Positions 7,175-14,934 of a stretch of 18,645 bases of DNA are shown here, piece after piece. The notes beneath the pieces are model-generated. The model made no database searches. It saw only the letters and a list, made by a program, of their open reading frames with translations, and was not told the DNA's origin. The position numbers were made by a program, and so were the translations under genes. Each line of letters starts with the position of its first letter. Within the stretch, counting starts at the first letter, position 1. Source of the DNA: JASJGK01 sp033791585 (GTDB lineage: Bacteria; SAR324; XYD2-FULL-50-16); assembly GCA_033791585.1 (NCBI GenBank), contig JASJGK010000018.1, forward strand, positions 1 through 18,645, read 5' to 3'.

Positions 7175-8265
7175 GAAAATAGATCCAGTTGTTCGTTGCT
7201 CGGTGCCTTAGCCACTCCTTGTGGCAGGTCTAGGTTCCCAAGGCTCAAGCCTATGAGGCGAATCTTTCGCCCTGCCGCCTCTTTTTGGCAAACCTGCATC
7301 AGTTTATCATAGGCAAAAGTTTGGATCTCTTCAAAATCCAAATGCTTATGGGATGTACTGCCACGGGTGATTTGCGTAAAATCAGCAAATTTAACCTTGA
7401 GGGTAATGGTTCTCCCCTGTTTTTCCGCTTTTTGGAGTCTCTTGTAAAGACCTTCCAGCAAATAACCCATTTTCTCTACCAACCTTGGGCCTTGCCCTAA
7501 GTCTTCAGAGAAGGTGTTTTCCATGCCAATGGATTTGCTGATTCTTGAGGTTTTTACTTCTCGATTGTCTTCGCCCCGAATAATATAATAGAGGTAAGTT
7601 CCTAGTTTGCCAAATTTTGCTTGTAATTGGTCCAATCTTAGCCTTAGTAAATCTGCCCCTAAAAAAATGCCCTCTTTGCTTAAGCGAGCTCCTGTTACCT
7701 TGCCCACACCAGGGATTTTCTTTACAGGTAAGGACTTTAAAAAATCAGGGGCCTTTTGTGGTGTCACCACAAATAACCCATCAGGTTTATCTTCATCGGA
7801 AGCAATTTTAGCTAAAAATTTATTAAAACTCACACCTGCTGAGGCAATGAGCCCTGTTTCTGTAAAAATATCTTTTTTAATCTGCATGGCAACCCAAGTA
7901 GCCGAGGGGATTCCCTTTAGGTTGTCTGTGACATCAATCCAAGCTTCATCCAAAGAAAGAGGTTCAATGAGGTCGCTATAGCGCCTAAAAATCTCATTAA
8001 TTTTTTTTGATATTTCTTTGTAACGTTCAAATCTAGGGGGTAAAAATATGGCCTTGGGGCAACGGCGATAGGCTTCGGAGCAGGCTAGTGCAGAGTGGAC
8101 CCCAAATTTGCGGGCCTCATAGCTGGCAGCGCAAACCACGCCACGGCTTTGGGGGGAGCCACCTACAATTACTGCTTTGCCTTTTAGCTCCTGGTTGTCT
8201 AGTATTTCGACAGAGGCATAAAAAGCATCCATATCAACATGAATGATTTTGCGTAGCTTTTTCAT
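7159..8265 (-). CDS. dinB: DNA polymerase IV (DinB, Y-family translesion polymerase)
   Basis: Low-fidelity polymerase that copies past damaged template bases. Palm and catalytic residues are intact: D11 in HVDMDAFYASVE and D106-E107 in SLDEAW. Y16 lies at the steric-gate position. The fingers region has GGSPQSRGVVCAASYEARKFGV (split over 35-56), and the thumb has the helix-hairpin-helix KKIPGVGKV. A little-finger domain follows (about 240-345). The C-terminus carries QLDLF (359-363), a canonical beta-clamp binding motif, so the protein should load on the sliding clamp. The length of 368 residues is normal. It is divergent from cmk, with a candidate promoter and a palindrome over the predicted transcription start. 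The next gene is murF, overlapping by 16 bp. Confidence 0.96.
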   Translation of the reverse strand: MKKLRKIIHVDMDAFYASVEILDNQELKGKAVIVGGSPQSRGVVCAASYEARKFGVHSALACSEAYRRCPKAIFLPPRFERYKEISKKINEIFRRYSDLIEPLSLDEAWIDVTDNLKGIPSATWVAMQIKKDIFTETGLIASAGVSFNKFLAKIASDEDKPDGLFVVTPQKAPDFLKSLPVKKIPGVGKVTGARLSKEGIFLGADLLRLRLDQLQAKFGKLGTYLYYIIRGEDNREVKTSRISKSIGMENTFSEDLGQGPRLVEKMGYLLEGLYKRLQKAEKQGRTITLKVKFADFTQITRGSTSHKHLDFEEIQTFAYDKLMQVCQKEAAGRKIRLIGLSLGNLDLPQGVAKAPSNEQLDLFSWQAS

Positions 8266-8284
8266 AGTTTCTCAAAATGAACGT

Positions 8285-8292
8285 ATGTACAT
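8285..8292. promoter_or_regulatory. Palindrome ATGTACAT over the predicted dinB transcription start (possible operator)
   Basis: Perfect 8-bp palindrome placed just downstream of the candidate -10. The position suits a repressor site for a damage-response gene, but it does not match a LexA box I know, and an 8-bp palindrome can occur by chance. Confidence 0.2.
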
Positions 8293-8295
8293 TTA

Positions 8296-8324
8296 TTTCT
8301 AACTGCCCTGCGAATCCCTGTAAA
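8296..8324 (-). promoter_or_regulatory. Candidate sigma70-type promoter for dinB(-murF)
   Basis: On the minus strand, TTTACA (8324-8319) and TAGAAA (8301-8296) are separated by 17 bp. The -35 matches 5/6 and the -10 4/6 of the consensus. Predicted transcription start is near 8287-8290, about 20 bases before the dinB ATG. Confidence 0.4.
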
Positions 8325-8329
8325 GTAAA

Positions 8330-9013
8330 ATGATTAAAAAAAAGAAAATAGTTGTCGCCTTAGATGGCCCTGCTGGAAGTGGAAAAAGCACCATTGCCAA
8401 GTTTTTAGCGCAAGATTTAGGTCTGGATTATATTGATTCAGGCGCTCTTTACCGCAGCTTAGCCTATTACGGCCTGACTCACTTTGATTTGGTTGAATCC
8501 AAGGAAGACCAAATAGCTACCCACTTTGAAAAGAATCCTGAAGACCTAAAAATTATCTATGAAAATCACCATCAGGTAGTTATTTTTCAAGGGGCAAAGT
8601 TAGAAGTCGAAATTAGAACACCAGAGGTTACCAAACAGGTGCGTTACGTGGCTAATCACTCGGGCTGTAGGGATATTGTGAACCAGAAAATGCGCGATGC
8701 TGCCAAACATTACTCTTTGGTAGTTGATGGGCGAGATATCGGCACAGTGGTTTTTCCAAAATCCAACAATAAATTTTACCTGGATGCCGATCCAGTTATT
8801 CGAGCAACGAGGAGAGCGAAAGAGACTGATGTGCCTCTTGTAGGCCCCAAATTTGACCAGTTGGTGGCAGATATCATTGATCGTGATCAAAGTGACATGA
8901 GGCGCAGTCTAGCACCCTTAAAGAAGGGCAAAGATGCCACGGTAATTGACACCAGTGATTTGACCATTGATCAGGTGGTTAGCAAAATCAAAGAAAAACT
9001 AATGGGGCTTTAA
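8330..9013 (+). CDS. cmk: (d)CMP kinase (cytidylate kinase)
   Basis: Transfers phosphate from ATP to CMP or dCMP in pyrimidine nucleotide synthesis and salvage. A P-loop GPAGSGKST (13-21) is followed by DSGALYR (36-42), which contacts the nucleotide. The NMP-binding insert is typical of Cmk (about 60-105). The strongest family signature is DGRDIGTVVFP (133-143). The lid has RRAKE and DRDQSDMRRSLAPL (184-197). At 227 residues the length is standard. The ATG at 8330 is the only sensible start; the bases before it are A-rich with no clear ribosome binding site. It stands alone on this strand, divergent from dinB, and rpsA, often next to cmk in other bacteria, does not follow. Confidence 0.95.
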   Translation: MIKKKKIVVALDGPAGSGKSTIAKFLAQDLGLDYIDSGALYRSLAYYGLTHFDLVESKEDQIATHFEKNPEDLKIIYENHHQVVIFQGAKLEVEIRTPEVTKQVRYVANHSGCRDIVNQKMRDAAKHYSLVVDGRDIGTVVFPKSNNKFYLDADPVIRATRRAKETDVPLVGPKFDQLVADIIDRDQSDMRRSLAPLKKGKDATVIDTSDLTIDQVVSKIKEKLMGL

Positions 9014-9070
9014 AAAGGAACTGTCAAAATATCAGAAAGCAAAACTTTGAAGAATTAAAATTCAGACCAG

Positions 9071-9577
9071 TTAAAACCCTGAGGCAAGGGACTTTTGCAA
9101 GTTGTTGAGTGAACCAGGTTTAAAGATCTGGTAGGCCTCAATGATCTGATTGGGGTTAAGGATCAGTAGCTTCCTTTGGCGGTAACGGATGTATTCAGTG
9201 ATTGCCGTAGTGGGCATCGCCTTGGGCAAGTTGTTCAGCTCCCCTGTTGGTCTTCTTTTTTTCTCTAAATATTTCCCTGAAATAGAAAAAAGGTAATTTT
9301 CTAAATAGAGGCCAATTCCCGTTTTGGAGCCGATTTCTTTGATAAATATACTGCCCTTCTCAGAAAAGCTCATAGGAGTCAGGCCAATTACAGCACCCAA
9401 ATGAAGGAGTAAGCCCTTTTCTGCCCCATTTAGACTGGCCTTATAGTGCCATAAAGCGGGGTCTAGAGTGCTAGGGGCTATCTCAACACGGTCGAGATTG
9501 AGCCTTTTGTTAAAATCCTCAGAGTTGAGTGCGAAATCGAAATTTTCCAATCTAAAAACTAAAATTTGATTTTCCAT
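9071..9577 (-). CDS. Putative stand-alone, diverged CheW-like domain protein
   Basis: I know no close family, but the 168-residue protein follows the CheW layout in order. It opens with QILVFRLENFDFAL (4-17), like the CheW start 'YLVFRLGGELYAL'. Then comes LNGAEKGLLLHLGAVIGL (about 49-66), like 'RGEVIPVVDLRRLLGL', a second barrel with IFIKEIGSKTGIGLYLENYLF, and a closing YIRYRQRKLLILNPNQII, like the final 'GRLVLLLDLEALL'. CheW domains bridge receptors and CheA, and diverged ones occur in other signalling roles. The function here is unknown. I chose ATG 9577 because it has AGG nearby, the domain begins there, and the upstream TTG (9664) is the first half of a perfect TTGACA promoter box. A TTG start would give 197 aa with a Lys/Asn-rich leader. 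No other chemotaxis genes are in the window. Confidence 0.6.
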   Translation of the reverse strand: MENQILVFRLENFDFALNSEDFNKRLNLDRVEIAPSTLDPALWHYKASLNGAEKGLLLHLGAVIGLTPMSFSEKGSIFIKEIGSKTGIGLYLENYLFSISGKYLEKKRRPTGELNNLPKAMPTTAITEYIRYRQRKLLILNPNQIIEAYQIFKPGSLNNLQKSLASGF

Positions 9578-9635
9578 AGGACCTAAAAAAAGAAAACTGC
9601 TCAAAACCTTGCGTCTTTGCTTGCTGAGGTTTATA

Positions 9636-9664
9636 TTTTTATTTTGATTTTTATCTACTGTCAA
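9636..9664 (-). promoter_or_regulatory. Candidate promoter of the CheW-like gene
   Basis: A perfect -35 TTGACA (9664-9659), a 17-bp A/T-rich spacer and TAAAAA (9641-9636, 4/6) on the minus strand. A TATAAA follows at 9635-9630 but is too far from the -35. Predicted transcripts would start near 9629, about 50 bases before ATG 9577, which rules out translation from the TTG at 9664. Confidence 0.45.
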
Positions 9665-9687
9665 ATCCTAAGACCATTTATATTTTT

Positions 9688-11610
9688 ATGGTCTGGGACA
9701 AAATTATGAATAGTTTAAACGAAAACACCCCTCAAAGCCTTTTGGATGGCATATCTAATCCCTCTCAGGTTCAGTCATTACCAATGGATAAACTGCCTGA
9801 ATTGGCAGACGATTGTAGAAAGCGCATGATTGAGGTCACCAGCAAGACTGGTGGGCACCTTGCTAGCAGTTTGGGAGTGGTTGATTTGACCATTGCCTTG
9901 GCTAAAGTCTATGATTTTAATAAGGATAAGATTGTTTTTGATGTGGGGCATCAAGCCTATGCTTACAAGCTTTTGACAGGCAGAAACAAGGATTTTGATA
10001 AACTTGGACAAAAAGATGGCATTGCAAAATTTTTAAATCGCCAAGAATCCACATTTGATCATTTTGGTGCGGGCCACGCTTCCACCTCCATTTCTGCAAG
10101 CCTGGGGATAGCCGTTGGTGGCAGGCTAAATAAGGATGATTTTAAGACCATTGCCGTTATTGGAGATGGCTCCTTAACAGGTGGTTTAGCCTATGAGGCG
10201 ATGAATCACGCTGGTCACTTAGAAGAAAATTTAATTGTAATCTTAAATGATAATGAGATGTCCATTGACCCTGTTGTAGGGGCGCTATCGAAAACCATTA
10301 TCAACATTTCCTCCTCAAAATCCTTTAATGGTTTTAGGGGTGAAATCAGCCGTTTATCAAAAGAGAATAAACTCCCTAGGCCTATTTTAAATGGTTTAAA
10401 GCGGGTTAACGAATCTTTTATGGCCTTTTTTACCCAAGGGGTATGGTTTGAAAATTTAAATTTTCGCTACTTTGGTCAAGTTGACGGTCACAACTTAAAA
10501 GACCTTGTGAGCTTGCTCAAGCACACTAAAAATATTAAAGGCCCTATCCTGTTGCATCTTTCTACCCAGAAAGGAAAGGGCTACAGTTTTGCCGAAGATG
10601 ATGTTTCAAGGTATCATGGTGTTAGTGCTTTTAACCCTGAAAGTGGGGTTTTTCATAAAAATGAAGTCAAGGGCAAGAGCTACACTAATATTTGGAAAGA
10701 GACTTTCACTGAGGTGATGGAAAAGGACGATAAAACCGTTGCCATTTCCGCCGCTATGCTTGGGAACACAGGTCTTGCTGGCCTAGAAAAACAATTCCCC
10801 ACACGGGTTTTTGATGTAGGCATTGCAGAAGGCCACGCCGTAACCTTTGCTGGTGGTTTAGCGACTGAAAAAATTAAGCCTTTTGTGGTAGTTTACTCCA
10901 CCTTTTTACAGCGCGCTTTCGACCACATTGCCCATGATATTGCATTACAAAACCTGCCCATTCGGTTTATCTTAGATCGTGCTGGTTTTGTCGGCGCAGA
11001 CGGCGCAACGCACCATGGTTTGATGGATCTAGGTTATATGCGCATGATCCCTAAAATGGTTGTCATGGCGCCTAAGGATGGCCCTGAACTAAGGTCTATG
11101 ATTCACTTTGCCCATCAATATGAAGCAGGCCCCATTGCCTTACGCTTTGCTAGGGCCAGTTGCGAGGTTCTGGAGACTTCAAATCTGCCTGAAATTAAAT
11201 TAGGTGAGGGTGAGTTATTGTCTGAAGGTTCTGACTTACTGCTAATTGCCATTGGTTCCATGGTCAAAGAGGCTATGGAAGTCAGGCAAACCCTTGAGGC
11301 TGCAGGCCACTCTGTTTCTGTGATTAATGCTAGATTTGTGAAACCTCTAGATGCCAATTTGATTGTGGCCCAAGCGGCAAAAGTTAAGGCCATTGCCACG
11401 CTAGAAGAAAACTTTGTTCAAGGTGGATTTGGTTCTGCTGTTGCAGAAATGTTGAATGAAAAAAATGTCTATAAACCTCTAAAACAAATTGGGGTTCCTG
11501 ATCGATTTTTTGAGCATGCCACCAGAGAAGAACAAATGGAAGATGCTGGCCTTGATCAAGTGAGTTTGGCAAACAGCCTTTTGGGGTTTTTAGCTCAAAT
11601 TAAGGGTTAA
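9688..11610 (+). CDS. dxs: 1-deoxy-D-xylulose-5-phosphate synthase (DXS)
   Basis: Condenses pyruvate and glyceraldehyde 3-phosphate into DXP, the first step of the MEP isoprenoid pathway and a feeder for thiamine and pyridoxal synthesis. The N-terminal thiamine-diphosphate domain has GGHLASSLGVVDLTIAL (55-71), FDVGHQAYAYKLLTGR (84-99) and the TPP/Mg motif GDGSLTGG (159-166) with NDNEMSI (187-193). The transketolase pyrimidine-binding domain has catalytic Glu381 in GIAEGHAVTF, then YSTFLQRAFDHIAHD and DRAGFVGADGATHHG (430-444). The C-terminal domain has EENFVQGGFGSAV. At 640 residues it is normal. The second ATG (9706, residue 7) is an equally plausible start; neither has a clear ribosome binding site. 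This is the first gene of a six-gene plus-strand run. Confidence 0.95.
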   Translation: MVWDKIMNSLNENTPQSLLDGISNPSQVQSLPMDKLPELADDCRKRMIEVTSKTGGHLASSLGVVDLTIALAKVYDFNKDKIVFDVGHQAYAYKLLTGRNKDFDKLGQKDGIAKFLNRQESTFDHFGAGHASTSISASLGIAVGGRLNKDDFKTIAVIGDGSLTGGLAYEAMNHAGHLEENLIVILNDNEMSIDPVVGALSKTIINISSSKSFNGFRGEISRLSKENKLPRPILNGLKRVNESFMAFFTQGVWFENLNFRYFGQVDGHNLKDLVSLLKHTKNIKGPILLHLSTQKGKGYSFAEDDVSRYHGVSAFNPESGVFHKNEVKGKSYTNIWKETFTEVMEKDDKTVAISAAMLGNTGLAGLEKQFPTRVFDVGIAEGHAVTFAGGLATEKIKPFVVVYSTFLQRAFDHIAHDIALQNLPIRFILDRAGFVGADGATHHGLMDLGYMRMIPKMVVMAPKDGPELRSMIHFAHQYEAGPIALRFARASCEVLETSNLPEIKLGEGELLSEGSDLLLIAIGSMVKEAMEVRQTLEAAGHSVSVINARFVKPLDANLIVAQAAKVKAIATLEENFVQGGFGSAVAEMLNEKNVYKPLKQIGVPDRFFEHATREEQMEDAGLDQVSLANSLLGFLAQIKG

Positions 11611-11616
11611 GGCACT

Positions 11617-12198
11617 ATGAACACAAGAATGCTGCTTAGTTTTTTTATTTCTTGGGCGATTCTGGCTTTCGTCTATGAAATCCCAGAGGGCAGAGCTACC
11701 TATGGCAAGCCGATCTATGCTGCACTGTTATATTTTCTTAATTACTACCTGCTTTATTTTCTCAGTGGTTCTAAATCGCAAAATAAAGATTCTGGCGCAA
11801 GCCACCCCAAATTTAATTCTGGCTCGAAATCTAATTTAAGTTCTAGCGCAAAATCCAATTCAAAGTTAAAATCTGGCGAAAGTTCAAAGATCAAAGCCAA
11901 GATTTTCAATATTAATGACTATAAGTCTCAAAGAATCAACGACGAACCAAATGAAGATTTCGTTCCATGGATAGAGGTTTATTCTTGCCTAGATCAAGCT
12001 CAAATTGGTATGGTGCAATCAATACTTGTTTCTCGCGAAATATCGACCCAGACCACAAATACCCACGTAGCGAGTTTTTTTCCTAAGGTGGAAGGTCTGG
12101 AAATGCAAATTCTTGTTCCTAAGGATCAAGAAGAACAAGCATTAGAAATTCTTAAAGCGCATAATCTATTGCCTGGGATTGGAGGGAATGATCAATGA
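11617..12198 (+). CDS. Membrane-anchored DUF2007 (putative signal transducing) protein with Ser/Lys-rich linker
   Basis: 193 residues in three parts. Two membrane helices (about 5-20 and 32-50) come first. A low-complexity linker (50-95) of Ser, Lys, Gly and Asn follows. The C-terminal domain (about 117-186) starts WIEVYSCLDQAQIGMVQSIL and ends EMQILVPKDQEEQALEILKAH. That matches DUF2007, a small ferredoxin-like domain called putative signal-transducing protein, whose biochemical role is unknown. The short loop between the helices implies that both the N-terminus and the domain are on the same side, probably cytoplasmic. The linker DNA contains degenerate in-frame repeats. It starts 6 bp after dxs with AAGG as a possible binding site, and its TGA overlaps the next ATG (ATGA). 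Confidence 0.8.
   Translation: MNTRMLLSFFISWAILAFVYEIPEGRATYGKPIYAALLYFLNYYLLYFLSGSKSQNKDSGASHPKFNSGSKSNLSSSAKSNSKLKSGESSKIKAKIFNINDYKSQRINDEPNEDFVPWIEVYSCLDQAQIGMVQSILVSREISTQTTNTHVASFFPKVEGLEMQILVPKDQEEQALEILKAHNLLPGIGGNDQ
11791..11880 (+). repeat. Degenerate in-frame repeat encoding the Ser/Lys linker
   Basis: Four copies resembling TCTGGCGCAA begin at 11791, 11818 (TCTGGCTCGA), 11842 (TCTAGCGCAA) and 11872 (TCTGGCGAAA). The spacings of 27, 24 and 30 bases are all multiples of three, so each copy reads Ser-Gly/Ser-small-residue in the same frame. Confidence 0.5.
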
Positions 12199-13925
12199 TA
12201 GATGCAAATATCCTGAATAAAGCTGAGTTTTGGGCTGAAAATCCAGCCTTTGACTTAAAATTCCGCCTTGAAATCCAAGGATTAATTGATGGCGGGAATA
12301 ACACCGAGCTTGCCGACCGTTTCTATAAGGACCTTGACTTTGGTACAGGGGGCTTACGAGGCGTGATGGGTGCCGGTAGCAACCGTATGAACCTATACAC
12401 TTTAAAACGTGCTACCCAAGGTTTAAGTAATTACATAACCAAGCAAAAAATTGACAAGGCTTCGGTGGCCATCGCTTATGATTCCCGCAATAATTCGAAA
12501 TTGTTTGCTATTGAGTCAGCCAAAGTTTTGGCTGCCAATGGGATAAAAGCTTGGATTTTTGCTGAACTCCGCCCAACGCCAATGCTTTCTTATGCTGTTC
12601 GGGATTTGGGTGCTACAGCAGGGATTGTGATCACTGCCAGCCACAACCCTAAAGAGTACAACGGTTATAAAGTTTACTGGGATGACGGTTGCCAAGTGAC
12701 CCCCCCTCACGACCAAGGGATCATTGACGAGGTTTACGCAATCACTGATTTTGGGTCAATTCCCTCTATGGATGAAGAGGATGCTAGGAAAGAGGGTTTG
12801 ATTGAAACCATTTCGCCAGAGGTAGAAGAACGTTACTACCGACGAGTGTCCGCTTTAAGCCAGACACATGGCGATGCAAATGGTGATTTTGGGATCGTTT
12901 TTACCCCGATTCACGGTACAGGTAAAACACCTGTAATGGAAATCCTAAATCGACATGGTTTCAACAAGGTTACTCTTGTACCCGAACAGGCAGAGCCAAA
13001 TGGTAACTTCCCCACTGTAAAAAGCCCCAACCCGGAAGAGGCTTCGGCCATGGAAATGGCCCAAGACCTTGCAGGGGATGATGATTATTTGATCTTAGCT
13101 ACAGACCCAGATGCAGACCGAGTTGGCTGTATGGTCAAGCATAAGGGCGAGTGGGAGCTTCTCAACGGAAATCAAATTGGGCAAATTTTACTTTTTTACT
13201 ACTTAAATAAATTAAAAGAAAACATGCGCTTACCACAGAATGGTGTGTTTGTAACCACCATTGTAAGTAGTAAGTTAGCAGGCAAGATTGCTTCAAAATT
13301 TGGCCTTCGTGTGGTAGAATGTCTTACTGGCTTTAAGTGGATTGGAGCGGAAATTAAAGCGCTGGAACAAGCTGCAAAAGAGACCTTCGTGATGGGTATG
13401 GAAGAAAGCCACGGCTATTTAGTTGGTGACTTTGTCCGTGACAAAGATGCTGTGATAGCCTGCCTTTTACTGGCTGAGGCCGCTGCAGAATTTAAGCAGT
13501 TTGGTTTGACCCTAATTGATTTGTTAGCTCAGATCCATAACATCTATGATTTCCACTCTGATGCACTGGTAAATAAAGTCATTAGGGGGAAAACAGGCCA
13601 AGATAAAATTTTAAACATCATGGAAGGGCTAAGGTCGCAACCACCTAATTTTATTGGGGGAATTGATGTGGTTTCTGTTACGGATTTTCTCTCGCAAGAG
13701 ATCAAAGACTTAGACGGAAATAAAGTAATCGGGACAACTACACAACCAAAATCAAACGTAATCGCCTTTGATTTATCTGATGGAAGTCGCATAACGGCCA
13801 GACCATCGGGCACAGAGCCTAAGATTAAGTTCTATTTTAACCTCTGCGGAACAGATGAAAACTCTTTATCTATCCAAAGGGAATTATACATCAGGGATTT
13901 TAATAACATCATTAGCCAATACTAA
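12195..13925 (+). CDS. Phosphoglucomutase/phosphomannomutase, PgcA-type alpha-D-phosphohexomutase
   Basis: Interconverts hexose 1- and 6-phosphates (glucose and/or mannose), linking glycolysis with sugar-nucleotide and envelope polysaccharide synthesis. All four active-site elements are present: the phosphoserine loop TASHNPKEYNGYKVYW with Ser149, metal loop DPDADR (304-309), sugar-specificity loop EESHG (403-407) and phosphate-binding loop RPSGTEPK (536-543). The N-terminus has DFGTGGLRGVMGAGSNRMN (48-66), typical of the long (about 575-residue) PgcA/PGM2 group rather than the 450-residue AlgC or GlmM groups. Substrate preference cannot be read from sequence alone. The start overlaps the previous stop as ATGA, so translation is coupled. 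Confidence 0.93.
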   Translation: MIDANILNKAEFWAENPAFDLKFRLEIQGLIDGGNNTELADRFYKDLDFGTGGLRGVMGAGSNRMNLYTLKRATQGLSNYITKQKIDKASVAIAYDSRNNSKLFAIESAKVLAANGIKAWIFAELRPTPMLSYAVRDLGATAGIVITASHNPKEYNGYKVYWDDGCQVTPPHDQGIIDEVYAITDFGSIPSMDEEDARKEGLIETISPEVEERYYRRVSALSQTHGDANGDFGIVFTPIHGTGKTPVMEILNRHGFNKVTLVPEQAEPNGNFPTVKSPNPEEASAMEMAQDLAGDDDYLILATDPDADRVGCMVKHKGEWELLNGNQIGQILLFYYLNKLKENMRLPQNGVFVTTIVSSKLAGKIASKFGLRVVECLTGFKWIGAEIKALEQAAKETFVMGMEESHGYLVGDFVRDKDAVIACLLLAEAAAEFKQFGLTLIDLLAQIHNIYDFHSDALVNKVIRGKTGQDKILNIMEGLRSQPPNFIGGIDVVSVTDFLSQEIKDLDGNKVIGTTTQPKSNVIAFDLSDGSRITARPSGTEPKIKFYFNLCGTDENSLSIQRELYIRDFNNIISQY

Positions 13926-13929
13926 GACC

Positions 13930-14148
13930 ATGGAAGCACAAGATATAGCAATCGTTGAAAAACACAGAAAAGATAACTATCAACTGGACCGACTTTTTAA
14001 AGAGCACCAAGAAATTGGCGCTCGAATTGAAAAGCTTGAAGCTTCAAAGGGACTTGGCGCCAATGAAGAGGCAGAACTTCATGATTTAAAAAAGAAAAAG
14101 CTAGAAGGCCGTGACCAATTGGAAGAAATTTTAGTGGGTCTTCGCTAA
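13930..14148 (+). CDS. Small YdcH-like DUF465 coiled-coil protein
   Basis: 72 residues, almost all helical and highly charged: HRKDNYQLDRLFKEHQEIGA, then a second helix ending ELHDLKKKKLEGRDQLEEIL. The FKEH...I..LE and LKKKKL...D patterns are those of DUF465 (YdcH), a family of small helical hairpins of unknown function. The ATG at 13930 is chosen because it lies 4 bp after the mutase stop and begins the domain; the frame is open further upstream, but only inside the mutase gene. Binding site is weak, so it is likely coupled to the mutase. Confidence 0.82.
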   Translation: MEAQDIAIVEKHRKDNYQLDRLFKEHQEIGARIEKLEASKGLGANEEAELHDLKKKKLEGRDQLEEILVGLR

Positions 14149-14150
14149 TC

Positions 14151-14921
14151 GTGAACCTTGGTTCGTCCCAAGAACTACTGATCCTCTGTTTCTTTATACT
14201 AGGGGCTTGCCTAGGCTCTTTTATCAGTACAACCGCTTTGCGCTTAAGCGTAAAGCGGTCCTTGTTAACTCCCTCCTGTTGTGACTCCTGCTCTGAAAAG
14301 GTGGGGATGGTAGGCTTGATTCCTCTGTTAGGTTACGCTTTCAAAAAGGGGAAATGCACCTATTGTAGAGCTAAGATCAGCCCACTTTACCCGGCATTTG
14401 AGTTGTTTAACGGCCTAGTATTTGTCTGGCTTTTTTTGCATTTGGGTTTAAGCCCTGAGTTAATTCAAAAGGGAATTCTCTTTGAATTATTGATGGTCTT
14501 TGTACTTACTGATTTAATCGCCATGGAAGTCTATATTGGCCCCATGATTTTAGTGCTATTAGTGCAATCTTTGTGGCTTTGGTACTTCCAGCCTTATCTT
14601 ATCCAAGATGCCCTTATTGGTCTTTTGGCGGGGGCAGGGGTGCTTCATTGGGTTTCAACCTTGTTTTTTTATTTTCGTGGCCGTGAAGGGTTGGGTTTAG
14701 GGGATGCAAGCCTTTTTGGTATCATGGGCTTTATATTTGGATGGCAGAAACTGCTACCTATATTACTAATTGCAAGCCTTTTTGGTGTGCTAGGTGGTGC
14801 TTTTGTTTTACAATTTCAAAAAAAATCATTACAAAAAGAGATTGCCTTTGGGCCTTGGTTGATCGGAGCTGCTATTCTTGTATGGATATCGCCGAACTGG
14901 TTAACCAATTTGATTCCTTAA
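14151..14921 (+). CDS. Type 4 prepilin peptidase / leader peptidase (A24 family)
   Basis: Integral-membrane aspartic protease that cleaves, and often N-methylates, type IV pilin or type II secretion pseudopilin precursors. The N-terminal part has GSFISTTALRL (22-32), a variant of the usual GSFLN motif. A zinc-binding pair follows: C44/C47 (CDSC) and C69/C72 (CTYC), then ISPLYPAFE (76-84). Catalytic Asp121 (VLTDLIAMEV) and the GxGD motif GLGD (182-185) with Asp185 are both kept. The usual LPD after the first Asp is replaced by YIGP. About seven to eight membrane helices, 256 residues. It starts with GTG 2 bp after the DUF465 gene. No pilin or secretion genes are nearby, so it acts on substrates encoded elsewhere. 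Confidence 0.9.
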   Translation: MNLGSSQELLILCFFILGACLGSFISTTALRLSVKRSLLTPSCCDSCSEKVGMVGLIPLLGYAFKKGKCTYCRAKISPLYPAFELFNGLVFVWLFLHLGLSPELIQKGILFELLMVFVLTDLIAMEVYIGPMILVLLVQSLWLWYFQPYLIQDALIGLLAGAGVLHWVSTLFFYFRGREGLGLGDASLFGIMGFIFGWQKLLPILLIASLFGVLGGAFVLQFQKKSLQKEIAFGPWLIGAAILVWISPNWLTNLIP

Positions 14922-14934
14922 CCATGAGAGAAAA

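Noticed and set aside
7607..7981. 124-codon open frame on the plus strand opposite dinB
   Set aside because: Lies entirely antisense to a well-conserved polymerase; its translation resembles no family and reflects the codon use of dinB.
13855..13929. Upstream extension of the DUF465 gene into the phosphosugar mutase
   Set aside because: The added residues would overlap the conserved end of the mutase in another frame and precede the DUF465 domain; ATG 13930 directly after the mutase stop is more likely.
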